The notes: a model not told the origin generated them from the sequence alone. A DNA stretch of 64,000 nucleotides from Antitrichia curtipendula (GCA_951230915.1 OX579637.1:1798001-1862000), one strand, 5' to 3'. Shown: positions 49,485 to 59,771, counted from the first letter of the stretch. Translations and numbers: made by a program.

Positions 49485-51392
49485 TCATTTGCGGGGCTTC
49501 TTTGTCGATGGTCCGGCCCTAAGATTCGCTGGAGTGGACTTCCGGGCAGTTACCTTTGCTGGAGTCCTCTTCGTTGCCGACCGAGTCCGGATTTGAGGCG
49601 GATCAGAATCCGTCCCTTCCAATTGGGAGTGAGACTCCGCAGATTCCTCTTCCGTCTCATCGATCTCTAGCGGCTCCTCGATCCTCGTGTGTCGCTGCCG
49701 TGTCGTCTTTGTCTCCGTCAAATTAATGACGGTGTTGCCCGGATTCGCTGGTGGTGGAGTGTTCTACATATGCATAAACTTGTCCGGATCGGTCCGGGCA
49801 GGATTCCGGACACTTGCTGTTGCTATGGCCTCAGCTTCCGTCTCCGTCAGCTGGAGAGGCGGAAACAGGTTTACCGCCGCCTGTCTTCCGGCTGTCCCCT
49901 CCTGGACGGTGGTCTGTGTGCTTGCTTCCTTCAGCGTTTTAACCTCCGGATAAGTGACCACGTGAGTCGGGATTTCCGGATTCCTCTTTCCCGTTGAAGT
50001 TCCGGCTCCATGGGTTTCTTGGAACTCTCCTCCCGGAAGATCAGCGAACATTGCTTGGTCAAGCAGGTTCGGGTCGAGGCTTCCAATCAGCTGTCGCATC
50101 TCCTTCAGCACCCCCTCCATCCGGGCCTCGAAATCCGTCAGGATGAGTACGACCTTCGTTCCGGTAATGTGGCCTTGGGCCACCATCTGTGAGTTCCAGA
50201 GTTGGGCCCTCGAGATGGTGCTGGCCGGAAGGTCGATCAGTTCTCCCAGCTTCCGTACTAGAGCCATCGCTTCCGTGGACTTCCGGTTTGCGATGTGCAT
50301 CTCCCGTTCCGACCACTGGTGCTGGCTCCGGAACTGATCCCGTTCCTCCTGAAGACTCCGGATCTAATCGTACAGAACCTTGACGTCTTCCGGATTCGGT
50401 CTTCGTGCGATGGCGGCCAAGATCTCTCTCTCGTCCTTCACTCCTAACGAATGGCAAACGTCTTGGAGTACTGCTGCCATCCGGTCGTTCACCGTCCTCG
50501 TCGTTCGCAGCCAATGTATGGTGTTCTCGACTGGATCCACCTCCTCGTGTGGGCTTTCCGGCTGGACGGAACCTTCCGCCACTTGTTTCCCTCGCGCTGT
50601 CCGGTCGGTGGACTTCCGCCTACTGGTTCCGGCCTTCTCCGGAGTGGTCTGTGTTTCCTCCGGAACGTCCTCCTCCTCAGATTCCGGCTCCTCCGGCTGC
50701 GGTTCCGGTCTCAGCCCGTACTTGAGGAGATTTTCCCCTTTCTTGTACATAAGCTGCTCCGGCTCGCTCAGGGTTTCCATCCGGTGGTACAAGTGGAACA
50801 AGTACGGGCTAATGTAACTGGTCTTCCGTCCTGAAATCCCATTCGCTAACTTATCCACAATCGTGTGAATAAGTCCGCCCCAATTTACGGGTCTTGGGGG
50901 CGGGTTAACCCTGTTTCCTAAAGCCTCCAAAATGGTGTTGGCCACCGTGGTGGTCACCCGGCTAGGCTTTTCCGGATACAGGATGGGGATCAGGAACTCT
51001 AAGAGTTGCTGATCCCGGGAATACACGCAATCCGTCGCTGCAAACCCCTCTTTTGGGTCGGCGGAGTTCCGGAATCTTTCTGCCGCAAACTTCTCCGTCC
51101 GGCCGGCCCATCCATGCCCCCGGTTCAGTGCAAAGTACGTTCCGGCCCAGAGCTCTTGTGTCCACGCTCTCGGGCGGCCCCTCACCGTCAACTCATACTG
51201 ATTGGGAACTCCGTAAAGGAGTTCTTCAATCATTCCTTCACTCTTCAAGTCCCATGGGCGGTGTAAGAATCCGACACAGCCCATGGTCTCTAAATCCTCT
51301 TGCAACTCTCTATGGCGATCCGTATCGAACGGAATCACCGGGCTGACAGTCCGTGCGGTCACCGCCAGTCTACGGGCTCGAGTTTCCGTCAT
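49485..51392 (-). CDS. ORF of element A (two in-frame TAG), retroelement-associated protein
   Basis: ATG at 51392 opens MTETRARRLAV. The frame runs to TGA at 49485 through TAG at 50364 and 49764, giving 635 residues. Residues 30-220 are compact and mixed (GFLHRPWDLKSEGMIEELL, RAWTQELWAGTYFAL, RPVNWGGLIHTIVDKLANGI, ISPYLFHLYHRM). I think they resemble the plant-transposon protein domains found in large plant retroelements, but this is weak. Residues 230-300 are acidic and proline-rich. The first TAG stands in YD-stop-IRSLQEERDQF, inside a predicted coiled coil. The tail is basic (RKSTPANLRAGPSTKKPRK). No protease, reverse transcriptase or integrase motif is present. Confidence 0.65.
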
Positions 51393-51527
51393 CCTGTCGG
51401 TCTTCCGGAGTTGCACCGACCTTACTTCCGCTTCTTACCCCGATCCTATCTCACCACTCTTTCTCTCACTAAACGTACTCGCGAAAATGCCGCAGAGAAA
51501 AGAGACCGAATGAGAATGGCGGCGGGG

Positions 51528-51535
51528 TTTATATA
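51528..51535 (-). promoter_or_regulatory. TATA box of element A
   Basis: TATATAAA on the minus strand, 136 nt upstream of the ATG at 51392, in the same place as in copy B. Confidence 0.55.
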
Positions 51536-51809
51536 GCGGCACGAAACCCTAAGTTCCCAAACCGGTGGAGTTCCCGTAAGTTCCCTAGCCGGAACCCCTA
51601 CGATCCGGAACTTCCGACTATCCGGCTACTGGTTCCGGAACACTGTTTTAACCTAATTAGAGTTTTAACTTTCCTACGAAAGAGATCTTTTCTAATGTAG
51701 GTTTCTAGTGTCTAAACTTCTATACTTATGCAAAAATTTCAAAGTTCTTCTCCTATATATTTCTATTTTATGTATTAAGTTTAGTTTCCGGACGTTCCGT
51801 AACGTTACA

Positions 51810-51814
51810 GTTCC
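51810..51814. other. 5-bp flank GTTCC, inner side of element A
   Basis: GTTCC follows the CA end of element A. Its partner is GGAAC at 57396-57400, outside element B. Confidence 0.8.
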
Positions 51815-51945
51815 ACTATAAGCACTCCTATAGGGAGCACTAGAAAAGAGCTATGTCTTAAGTGCCATTTGGAAGAGTGCTGAATCAGATGGTGGGGTAG
51901 TTGTTTCTATCATTTTTGTGCCTAGATCTGGGTCACAAGCTTAGT

Positions 51946-52045
51946 ATCCACTTCATTGTTCTGACACCATGGCGTCGTCTTCCAAAGCAATTTATTTGCA
52001 GTGTCTAACACAGACTATGGAGATGAAATACTTTGCTTCTAGGAG
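51946..52045 (+). repeat. Diverged 100-bp repeat, copy 1
   Basis: ATCCACTTC ... ATGGCGTC-TCTTCC ... TTTGCAG ... ACAGACTATG-AGAT ... AATACTTTG matches 57447-57545 at most positions. With the spacer flipped the two copies would face each other, as terminal or head-to-head promoter repeats of the host transposon might. Confidence 0.6.
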
Positions 52046-52549
52046 TGTAATGGTAGGCATTGCTTCTTCAAATGTCCAATTTGCAGTGTATTAGTCCAAT
52101 ACATCATTATTCAGTGAGTACTTGTCATCAATTATGTGGCATATTGCAATTACTGCATGATGTTTCATAATATTTCAATGGAAAATCTATTTTGAATGAC
52201 ATTGCATTGCTTTTCTTATTGTTACAAACAAGTCATTTCTCTTTGTTTCTGCCCACAATTCCCTCTTGCTGTTCTCATATTGAGGAAAAAAGACTCTCAT
52301 TTCGTTGGAAAACTCTCATTTTAATGAATATAGTGTTCATTGTAATTGTAGAGCTGATGGTATCATACATTGTGATGAAATGCTAATCCATGCAAATCCT
52401 CCTACGGTTCTGTGCATATGGTAGTAGAGTTTTTGTGATCGATGATGCAGCATTGCGGAGTTATCATACCCAAAAAAGTCGCCATGGAACCCGGAGGAGC
52501 ATCAGAGTTATATATGATTATTGAACCTCCGGGAATACCGGGACCAATC

Positions 52550-52896
52550 AGCTCATATCGAGCTGATGAACTTACAGATGTGAACTAATGTATTATACGT
52601 ACTCAGCTCGAATCGAGCTTAATGTTCGTTTTAATAACCACTTGAATTTACTTCATCGGAAATCAAGAGATTTTAAGTAGGATGAAGCTCGAGTCGAGCT
52701 GAATCTAGTGGATATATAAAGAGAAATGTAACGATACAGGGTATTTTAGGTACAATTACTAATGCTACTAATCATTTCATTTGTAACAAATCTGATACCC
52801 TGGAAGGAGTTCAGCCCGACTCGAGCTAATTAGTATTCAATGTAATATGTAAATCTAGCATTGGTCAAAATGGATATCTTCAGTTTGATTCGAGCT
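52550..52896. repeat. Cluster of five 15-nt micro-palindromes (AGCTCGANTCGAGCT)
   Basis: Copies at 52550-52564, 52605-52619, 52686-52700, 52813-52827 and 52882-52896. The second and third match AGCTCGA-N-TCGAGCT exactly, and the others have one to three changes. They lie just upstream of the DUF7869-like start at 52968. Related AGGTCGA-N-TCGACCT copies occupy 58.6-63.2 kb. Confidence 0.75.
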
Positions 52897-52967
52897 TAAT
52901 TTGATGGAACTCATGATCGTAGCCTATATTCACTATATCTTTGTCTTTTGATTTGCAAATTGATGTC

Positions 52968-53972
52968 ATGAATTCCTCTGATTTTGAAGTTGATGGTATG
53001 GAGTTTTCAAACAATGAAATCTCGGAAACAGAAGGTGCGACTGAGGACATTCTGGATTGCTAGGATATTATTTGTCGTCTGTAGAATACAAGGTCTATGA
53101 CTTTGTATAATGATGAGGGTGTACTAATCGGCAAAGGTACTTGCCACAGCGTCAATTCAGATCTTGCTCTTGGTGCAAATGGCCCTCTAGGTGATACGCA
53201 TGTAGCAGTGCATATTACCAAGGCATTTTCAGAAGTGGACCTCCCAGAAGAGAGGATTTACTAATCGATGGCTTGGTCAATTGACAAAGTCCATTGCTCC
53301 GAGGCAAGTCTGTGCAACGATGAAATCCGAGATAATTACAATTCGCAGAGGGCTTGTCTTCTGAATCCTCCACCTATTACATCTGCTCGGCCTTATACAA
53401 GCCTCTCTAGAAATCCAACTTGGGTGACGGCCCTCAAGTATAAGAAGTTGCTTCCTCAGGAGTCCACCAGTGCCGTGTCAAGCAAAGTTGTTGTAGCAAG
53501 AACTGTGTTCAACCATTTCCTAGGAAGAAAGTTCGTGCATTCCGTGAACGCATGTACCACAGCTCCTCATTTAAGTTCAGGTCCCATGTGAAGACTAATG
53601 TGCATAGATAAGTTCATTTTGATGCACGTGGGAGGAAGATGGTGACTGTTGAACGCATTAGTGTGTACATGCGAGCATGGATGCATATTTCTGGTGTCCC
53701 AGAGGCCACATTCTACCGCTACCTTAAATACTGGAAGGATGATTGAGAAGCACGTTCTCACGGTAATACGGGATTGGTGAAGCCAAGGAAGCATACTCAA
53801 CAAGCTATGGTAACGCTGAAGTGCATTCTGGAGAAGGAAACAGATCCCATGCCACATCGTACCAAAGTCGTGTCTATGTGTCTCCCCCCTACTTTTCAAT
53901 GGAAAGGGAAGATGAAAGAAATCAACAAAGTGAATGCGGCCTTCAGTTGGGCTGAAGTTTCAACATCGAACT
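52968..53972 (+). pseudogene. 5' part of the DUF7869-like transposon gene (in the inverted spacer)
   Basis: ATG at 52968 opens MNSSDFEVDGMEFSNNE. The frame continues through TAG (53061, 53082) and TAA (53262) to SMAWSIDKVHCSEASL and RNPTWVTALKYKKLLPQ. After a frameshift near 53.52 kb come a basic stretch (RKKVRAFRERMYH), MHISGVPEATFYRYLKYWK (probable helix-turn-helix), HGNTGLVKPRKHTQQAM and NKVNAAFSWAEVSTSNL, which reaches element B at 53972. Joined to the minus strand from 48383 it continues SKIRSSKFLEYEVKKPGDN with no frame change. The basic and helical parts probably bind DNA. It also carries TAA near 53611 and TGA near 53744. Decayed. Confidence 0.65.
53968..53972. other. 5-bp flank GAACT, inner side of element B
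   Basis: Reverse complement of AGTTC at 48384-48388. Confidence 0.8.
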
Positions 53973-54246
53973 TGTAACGTTACGGAACGTCCGGAAACTA
54001 AACTTAATACATAAAATAGAAATATATAGGAGAAGAACTTTGAAATTTTTGCATAAGTATAGAAGTTTAGACACTAGAAACCTACATTAGAAAAGATCTC
54101 TTTCGTAGGAAAGTTAAAACTCTAATTAGGTTAAAACAGTGTTCCGGAACCAGTAGCCGGATAGTCGGAAGTTCCGGATCGTAGGGGTTCCGGCTAGGGA
54201 ACTTACGGGAACTCCACCGGTTTGGGAACTTAGGGTTTCGTGCCGC

Positions 54247-54254
54247 TATATAAA
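54247..54254 (+). promoter_or_regulatory. TATA box of element B
   Basis: TATATAAA, followed 136 nt later by the ATG at 54390. The GC-rich leader between them has no upstream ATG in the coding frame. Confidence 0.55.
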
Positions 54255-54389
54255 CCCCGCCGCCATTCTCATTCGGTCTCTTTTCTCTGCGGCATTTTCG
54301 CGAGTACGTTTAGTGAGAGAAAGAGTGGTGAGATAGGATCGGGGTAAGAAGCGGAAGTAAGGTCGGTGCAACTCCGGAAGACCGACAGG

Positions 54390-56297
54390 ATGACGGAAAC
54401 TCGAGCCCGTAGACTGGCGGTGACCGCACGGACTGTCAGCCCGGTGATTCCGTTCGATACGGATCGCCATAGAGAGTTGCAAGAGGATTTAGAGACCATG
54501 GGCTGTGTCGGATTCTTACACCGCCCATGGGACTTGAAGAGTGAAGGAATGATTGAAGAACTCCTTTACGGAGTTCCCAATCAGTATGAGTTGACGGTGA
54601 GGGGCCGCCCGAGAGCGTGGACACAAGAGCTCTGGGCCGGAACGTACTTTGCACTGAACCGGGGGCATGGATGGGCCGGCCGGACGGAGAAGTTTGCGGC
54701 AGAAAGATTCCGGAACTCCGCCGACCCAAAAGAGGGGTTTGCAGCGACGGATTGCGTGTATTCCCGGGATCAGCAACTCTTAGAGTTCCTGATCCCCATC
54801 CTGTATCCGGAAAAGCCTAGCCGGGTGACCACCACGGTGGCCAACACCATTTTGGAGGCTTTAGGAAACAGGGTTAACCCGCCCCCAAGACCCGTAAATT
54901 GGGGCGGACTTATTCACACGATTGTGGATAAGTTAGCGAATGGGATTTCAGGACGGAAGACCAGTTACATTAGCCCGTACTTGTTCCACTTGTACCACCG
55001 GATGGAAACCCTGAGCGAGCCGGAGCAGCTTATGTACAAGAAAGGGGAAAATCTCCTCAAGTACGGGCTGAGACCGGAACCGCAGCCGGAGGAGCCGGAA
55101 TCTGAGGAGGAGGACGTTCCGGAGGAAACACAGACCACTCCGGAGAAGGCCGGAACCAGTAGGCGGAAGTCCACCGACCGGACAGCGCGAGGGAAACAAG
55201 TGGCGGAAGGTTCCGTCCAGCCGGAAAGCCCACACGAGGAGGTGGATCCAGTCGAGAACACCATACATTGGCTGCGAACGACGAGGACGGTGAACGACCG
55301 GATGGCAGCAGTACTCCAAGACGTTTGCCATTCGTTAGGAGTGAAGGACGAGAGAGAGATCTTGGCCGCCATCGCACGAAGACCGAATCCGGAAGACGTC
55401 AAGGTTCTGTACGATTAGATCCGGAGTCTTCAGGAGGAACGGGATCAGTTCCGGAGCCAGCACCAGTGGTCGGAACGGGAGATGCACATCGCAAACCGGA
55501 AGTCCACGGAAGCGATGGCTCTAGTACGGAAGCTGGGAGAACTGATCGACCTTCCGGCCAGCACCATCTCGAGGGCCCAACTCTGGAACTCACAGATGGT
55601 GGCCCAAGGCCACATTACCGGAACGAAGGTCGTACTCATCCTGACGGATTTCGAGGCCCGGATGGAGGGGGTGCTGAAGGAGATGCGACAGCTGATTGGA
55701 AGCCTCGACCCGAACCTGCTTGACCAAGCAATGTTCGCTGATCTTCCGGGAGGAGAGTTCCAAGAAACCCATGGAGCCGGAACTTCAACGGGAAAGAGGA
55801 ATCCGGAAATCCCGACTCACGTGGTCACTTATCCGGAGGTTAAAACGCTGAAGGAAGCAAGCACACAGACCACCGTCCAGGAGGGGACAGCCGGAAGACA
55901 GGCGGCGGTAAACCTGTTTCCGCCTCTCCAGCTGACGGAGACGGAAGCTGAGGCCATAGCAACAGCAAGTGTCCGGAATCCTGCCCGGACCGATCCGGAC
56001 AAGTTTATGCATATGTAGAACACTCCACCACCAGCGAATCCGGGCAACACCGTCATTAATTTGACGGAGACAAAGACGACACGGCAGCGACACACGAGGA
56101 TCGAGGAGCCGCTAGAGATCGATGAGACGGAAGAGGAATCTGCGGAGTCTCACTCCCAATTGGAAGGGACGGATTCTGATCCGCCTCAAATCCGGACTCG
56201 GTCGGCAACGAAGAGGACTCCAGCAAAGGTAACTGCCCGGAAGTCCACTCCAGCGAATCTTAGGGCCGGACCATCGACAAAGAAGCCCCGCAAATGA
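54390..56297 (+). CDS. ORF of element B (two in-frame TAG)
   Basis: Same 635-residue product as the element A ORF. TAG codons at 55416 and 56016, TGA terminator at 56295. Start chosen at 54390 because the in-frame GTG at 54366 lies in the leader and 54390 is the first ATG after the TATA box. The second TAG stands in KFMHM-stop-NTPPPANPG. Domain layout: mixed alpha/beta N-terminus, acidic Pro-rich linker, coiled coil after the first TAG, basic tail. Downstream of TGA the element has about 1.1 kb without a gene. Confidence 0.65.
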
Positions 56298-57395
56298 CTA
56301 GTGCGGATGGGTGTCTTTTTAGTTAGGATTTTGACTTATTAGTTATTTCCGGAAACGGGTAACCCGGACTGTGGGCCCCTAGTTCCGGACTTTTAGGCTG
56401 TCAAGCGGCTTTCCGGTTTTGCCGGAACGGTTATTAGGACCGTTAGCCGGATTTTTAGTTGGCCGTTGGCCGGGTTTTGTGTGGGCCTTTTGGCCGCTTT
56501 TTGTTTGCTTTTAAGGGCAGGCCGGCTTGTTGGCCTGTCATTCCCTTTCTTGTCATTTAATCGAAGCTTACCGGAGATCAATTTGATCATCTCTTTGCGT
56601 ATCGCGTTGATGATTGAGTCGTACACTGGTTTGTGAGTGAGAGTGTGTGAGAGGGAGTCCGGATTCTTGGGTTGACGGATACATATGCTGTGACGGAAGA
56701 GCTTTAGATGTGTGAATGAGGAGCTGTGCATGGTGCCTTTAAATTGCTGGAACGGTGATCCGGTGGAAGCCTGTTACGGGTGAGGGTGCGAGTCCGGAAG
56801 TCCAGGGAGGATTCTGTGCGGAGATAAGCAACCGCCTGAGGAATTATCCCAGCCATCGGAAGGTCTGCCAACCTCTGGAGCACTCGAGAGATACAAAGTC
56901 AGCACTACAATCCGGAAAGTCTGGATCTGTCGTTGTAGTAAGGTGGATCTAACCGGGCCCTGTGTGACCTACTTTCCGGATACGTCATCTGGAAGATTGT
57001 GAGGGTACGGATTCTCCCTTTGCTATTACTGTATAATTCTTGGGTGTTTTGTTTTGTTTGTTACGGATAGAGAGTGTGAACCAAGAGTGGCGAGTCCCTG
57101 CTCCTCGGAAAGATCAATAGTGGACCCCCTGAGGGTGAAACAGGGGTATCTAAAACCAGTTACTTGAGAGAGTTGGAACCGGAATCCGGAATAGGGCGGA
57201 ACCGGATTGGAATCCGGAAAATACTAGTTTCCGGAAGATAGCAATAGAGTGTACGGATTGCTTGGGGTGTTTTTGGAAGTGATCCGGATACCCAAAACTT
57301 GCAGCAACATACTAGAATTCCCTGGGATGATAACTCGTGTCATTTTACCACATTTTTGTGTTAAAGATACTTACGCGCTAACTACGCGTGCGACA

Positions 57396-57400
57396 GGAAC
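57396..57400. other. 5-bp flank GGAAC, outer side of element B
   Basis: Reverse complement of GTTCC at 51810-51814. Confidence 0.8.
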
Positions 57401-57446
57401 CTAGGTTAGTTTGTCTCCATAATTTCCTTATCCACATTCATGTCAA

Positions 57447-57545
57447 AGCTCGACATCCACTTCCTTCTTCCATTACGATGGCGTCCTCTTCCGCAGCTTC
57501 TATTTGCAGGACTAGCACAGACTATGAAGATTCAATACTTTGTCT
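57447..57545 (+). repeat. Diverged 100-bp repeat, copy 2
   Basis: Partner of 51946-52045. The rest of 57401-57960 is AT-rich and shows no gene. Confidence 0.6.
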
Positions 57546-57963
57546 ACCCGGTTTGTAATATTTGAACGGGTTTGCATTGATCTCAATCTAAATATTAGCC
57601 TTTGCGACATAATAGTTTAGAATATGAAATGTATTCTTGGCTCCCTGATATGCTGAAATGGTGTCTATAATCCAAAATTAGGAGGTCCTTAATGCATCTC
57701 CTTCATAAACATTTTCAAATGATAGTGAACCTCTCATTTTGTTGTTATATCTCTCTCTTCCATTTTTAAATTTTTTTCATCCCCGAAAGGTATACTAAAA
57801 TTGTATGTAGCTGCCGTGAGCGTGATTCACTCCAGAATTGAGATTTTCATAGTAACTACACAATGCTATTTTGTACGTATAGTTTTGGAATCTACAATAT
57901 GAACAGATACTACATGTGTGATTTACTCTTCAACATCTCCAAGGCCTTTCAAATTTCAGGTCC

Positions 57964-58544
57964 TCAACTTTAACCATTGTCACACTTCTTGTAATCTTGT
58001 AATGCTTGTCTCCTCTGCAGTTGTATAAATTTCCAATCCCATACATCCACAATTGGCAGTTCGCGTTGACTCAGGGGTAATCCATCGTGCGTCTTTGTCT
58101 TTCGCACACTGAGAGCTCTCACACGTTGTGCTGGCAGGGGTGGTGGATGAGAATGTCCAGGAAGTATTTTATTGCACACTTCCTCGAACGCCACTGCCTC
58201 TATGACAGGCAAGGTCATTTTCTCATCACTGTCGTCATAGAGCTTTCTCTGTAGCACTCTATTGGAGGCAGATGGTAACATTGTAAACCCCCCCGCCAGA
58301 GTGGGCCGTAGAGGAGAAGGGAAGCATGATTTGGGCAAACTTGGAGTTCTACTTGGCGGACTGTCCATGACACCGTCCTCCACAGGTTTTAGTGAGAAAT
58401 CCATTGTAGAATTTGCTGTTGCAGCGGAACACAAGAAGTTCCCTGTGCTCAAGATTGCGTTTTGGCCGTACTCCAAGAAGGAATCAGCCGATGCTGCGCA
58501 AGTCAGACTTCTATTTTGAATTGGAGATGGCGATTTGCATACGA
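57964..58544 (-). CDS. Coding segment of unknown function (possible 3' exon of the 58-64 kb locus)
   Basis: Open from an acceptor-like TTTCAAG near 58545 through CKSPSPIQNRSLTCAASADS, SMDSPP-like Pro/Ser-rich sequence and KMTLPVIEAVAFEEVCNKIL to DVWDWKFIQLQRRQALQDYK. The frame meets TAA at 57970 and TGA two codons later at 57964. Codon structure is clean, with no other stop. I do not recognise the family. It may be a separate gene, since the exon upstream (58990-59771) appears to end on its own. Confidence 0.4.
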
Positions 58545-58989
58545 CTTGAAACGGAAAGCCAAATGCAAAACTCACATGAAAAAAGCATAGTTAGAAGAAC
58601 TTGTCTAGAGCTCTCCGCAGAAACATACAAGCATTTGAGTCAACCAAGAAACAATATAAAAGAGGTCGACTCGACCTAGAATGTCTTAAAGAAGGTTAAG
58701 CCGACCTAAAATATGTATGCAAGCCGTGAATTGAACATGAAAGATCCACAAATGAGGTCAATCCGACCTAAACCTCACAAACCAAGAATGTGAAGTAATG
58801 AACACGAATGAACTTATGATGAAGAAGCATTTCTATTTTATTCTCGAGAACAATATATTACACAAAATTGAAGAGCACAAAAGACATAAACTATGCACAA
58901 TTCAGGTCAACATGAGCTAGATTGCGTTGCCAATGATGAAGCCCGATCCCTAGCGCGGATCTAGTATAGCTAATCTGGACTAATAAAAA

Positions 58990-59771
58990 AAAGCCCGTTG
59001 GCCTATCTCAGACTCAACAATAGTCGAGCTGCTTCCATTAGCCGGTTATACTCTCGACAACTTCGTTCGTCGCACAGCATCCGCCATCTCATCTTCTTTG
59101 AGCTATTCTCCCTAAACGACTTCAATCCTTCATCTCGAGCAGCGTGAAGGCGCCTAAACCAGGGAAGGAAGATGTCCAAGATAAACGTGTCCTTTGGACC
59201 ATTTCCCCTATTCGACCAAGTGTCAAGGAGATTGACATTCTCCGTCTTGTTCATAATGTGCTTACAAGGGCTGTCGTCCACTATGATGGTATTTTCTGAC
59301 GTGAAATTCCCTCGTGAGCCATTGAACAAAGTACTTAGGTTTTTAAGGAAAGGTCCTTATTTGTATTGGGCTCTTTGAAAGTCGTGATCTTTCCAGAACC
59401 ATCCCTACACTTCAATGTTGTGCAGGACTCTTGCCCGAGTACAAGATAGGGCATTTCTATACCATCGAAAAGATGTTTACAAACACCTTCAGTGTTGAAC
59501 ATTTTCATGGAGCTCCACACTGAGATGACGGCAATCTTTGCTAACTCACTCAAGAACTGCGAGCAATTGGGCCTGACGTAAACTTCTTTCTTTCCCACAA
59601 TAGCGGAAACTGTGGCAGAGTATCCGTGTGAGGATTTGCCTACGTGACTGTACCATCCCTTGGTTTTGATTTCTTCAGACACACATAAGATCCCATTCAG
59701 GTCCAAGACAACGTTGAGCCACCTCACGGCCACCTTGGACCTCAATGGACGTTTGACCTCTTCAGATGTCC
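58990..59771 (-). pseudogene. FCP1/NIF (CTD-phosphatase-like) domain
   Basis: VRWLNVVLDLNGILC starts a HAD-type FCP1 homology domain, followed by KKEVYVRPNCSQFLSELAK, AVISVWSSMK, then TIIVDDSPCKH and GPKDTFILDIFLPWFRRLH. Active FCP/SCP enzymes dephosphorylate the RNA polymerase II tail and use DxDx(T/V). Here the motif is DLNGI, so the second Asp (general acid) is Asn and the usual Thr/Val is missing. That predicts no phosphatase activity. A one-base frameshift near 59335 separates the two halves. The ORF reaches TAG at 59003 with more TAGs before the next TGA. Whether this is a host gene or transposon-borne is not clear. Confidence 0.65.

Larger units (their letters stand above)
48389..51809 (-). 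mobile_element. 3.42-kb TG...CA element, copy A (solo-LTR-like)
   Basis: It runs from TGTCGCACGCG to CGTAACGTTACA on the plus strand. The ends are TGT...ACA as in LTRs, and target duplications are 5 bp. No direct long repeats are seen inside, so the whole unit behaves like one very long LTR, or a complete element of unknown type. One gene of 636 codons fills its middle on the minus strand, with a TATA box upstream. The sequence is packed with TCCGGA/CCGGAA words. It is identical to copy B apart from a 2-bp TC difference near 49145 as far as I could compare. Confidence 0.8.
51810..53972. other. Inverted spacer between elements A and B
   Basis: The segment begins GTTCC and ends GAACT. Flipping it gives element A the flanks AGTTC/AGTTC and element B the flanks GGAAC/GGAAC, both perfect 5-bp duplications, and joins the DUF7869-like gene in frame across 53972 and 48383. 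The first 1.1 kb has no gene. The 5' part of the DUF7869-like gene starts at 52968. Confidence 0.85.
53973..57395 (+). mobile_element. 3.42-kb TG...CA element, copy B (inverted)
   Basis: It runs from TGTAACGTTACGG to GTGCGACA. It is the mirror image of copy A: every open frame reads the same, and one 2-bp TC insertion near 56638 explains the 3423 versus 3421 bp lengths. The near identity points to very recent insertion or to gene conversion. Together with A it forms a 9,007-bp palindrome with a 2,163-bp spacer. Confidence 0.8.

Noticed and set aside
50380..50834. Plus-strand ORFs of 106-145 codons inside element A (and mirror ORFs in B)
   Set aside because: Antisense shadows of the GC-rich 635-codon ORF.
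48389..57395. A single composite transposon with 3.4-kb terminal inverted repeats
   Set aside because: The outermost 5-bp flanks (AGTTC and GGAAC) do not match each other, whereas the cross-matched flanks show two independent insertions.
48389..57395. Palindrome as a plain assembly foldback artefact
   Set aside because: An artefact would not exchange 5-bp target duplications between copies or break and rejoin a gene frame; still, long-read confirmation is desirable.
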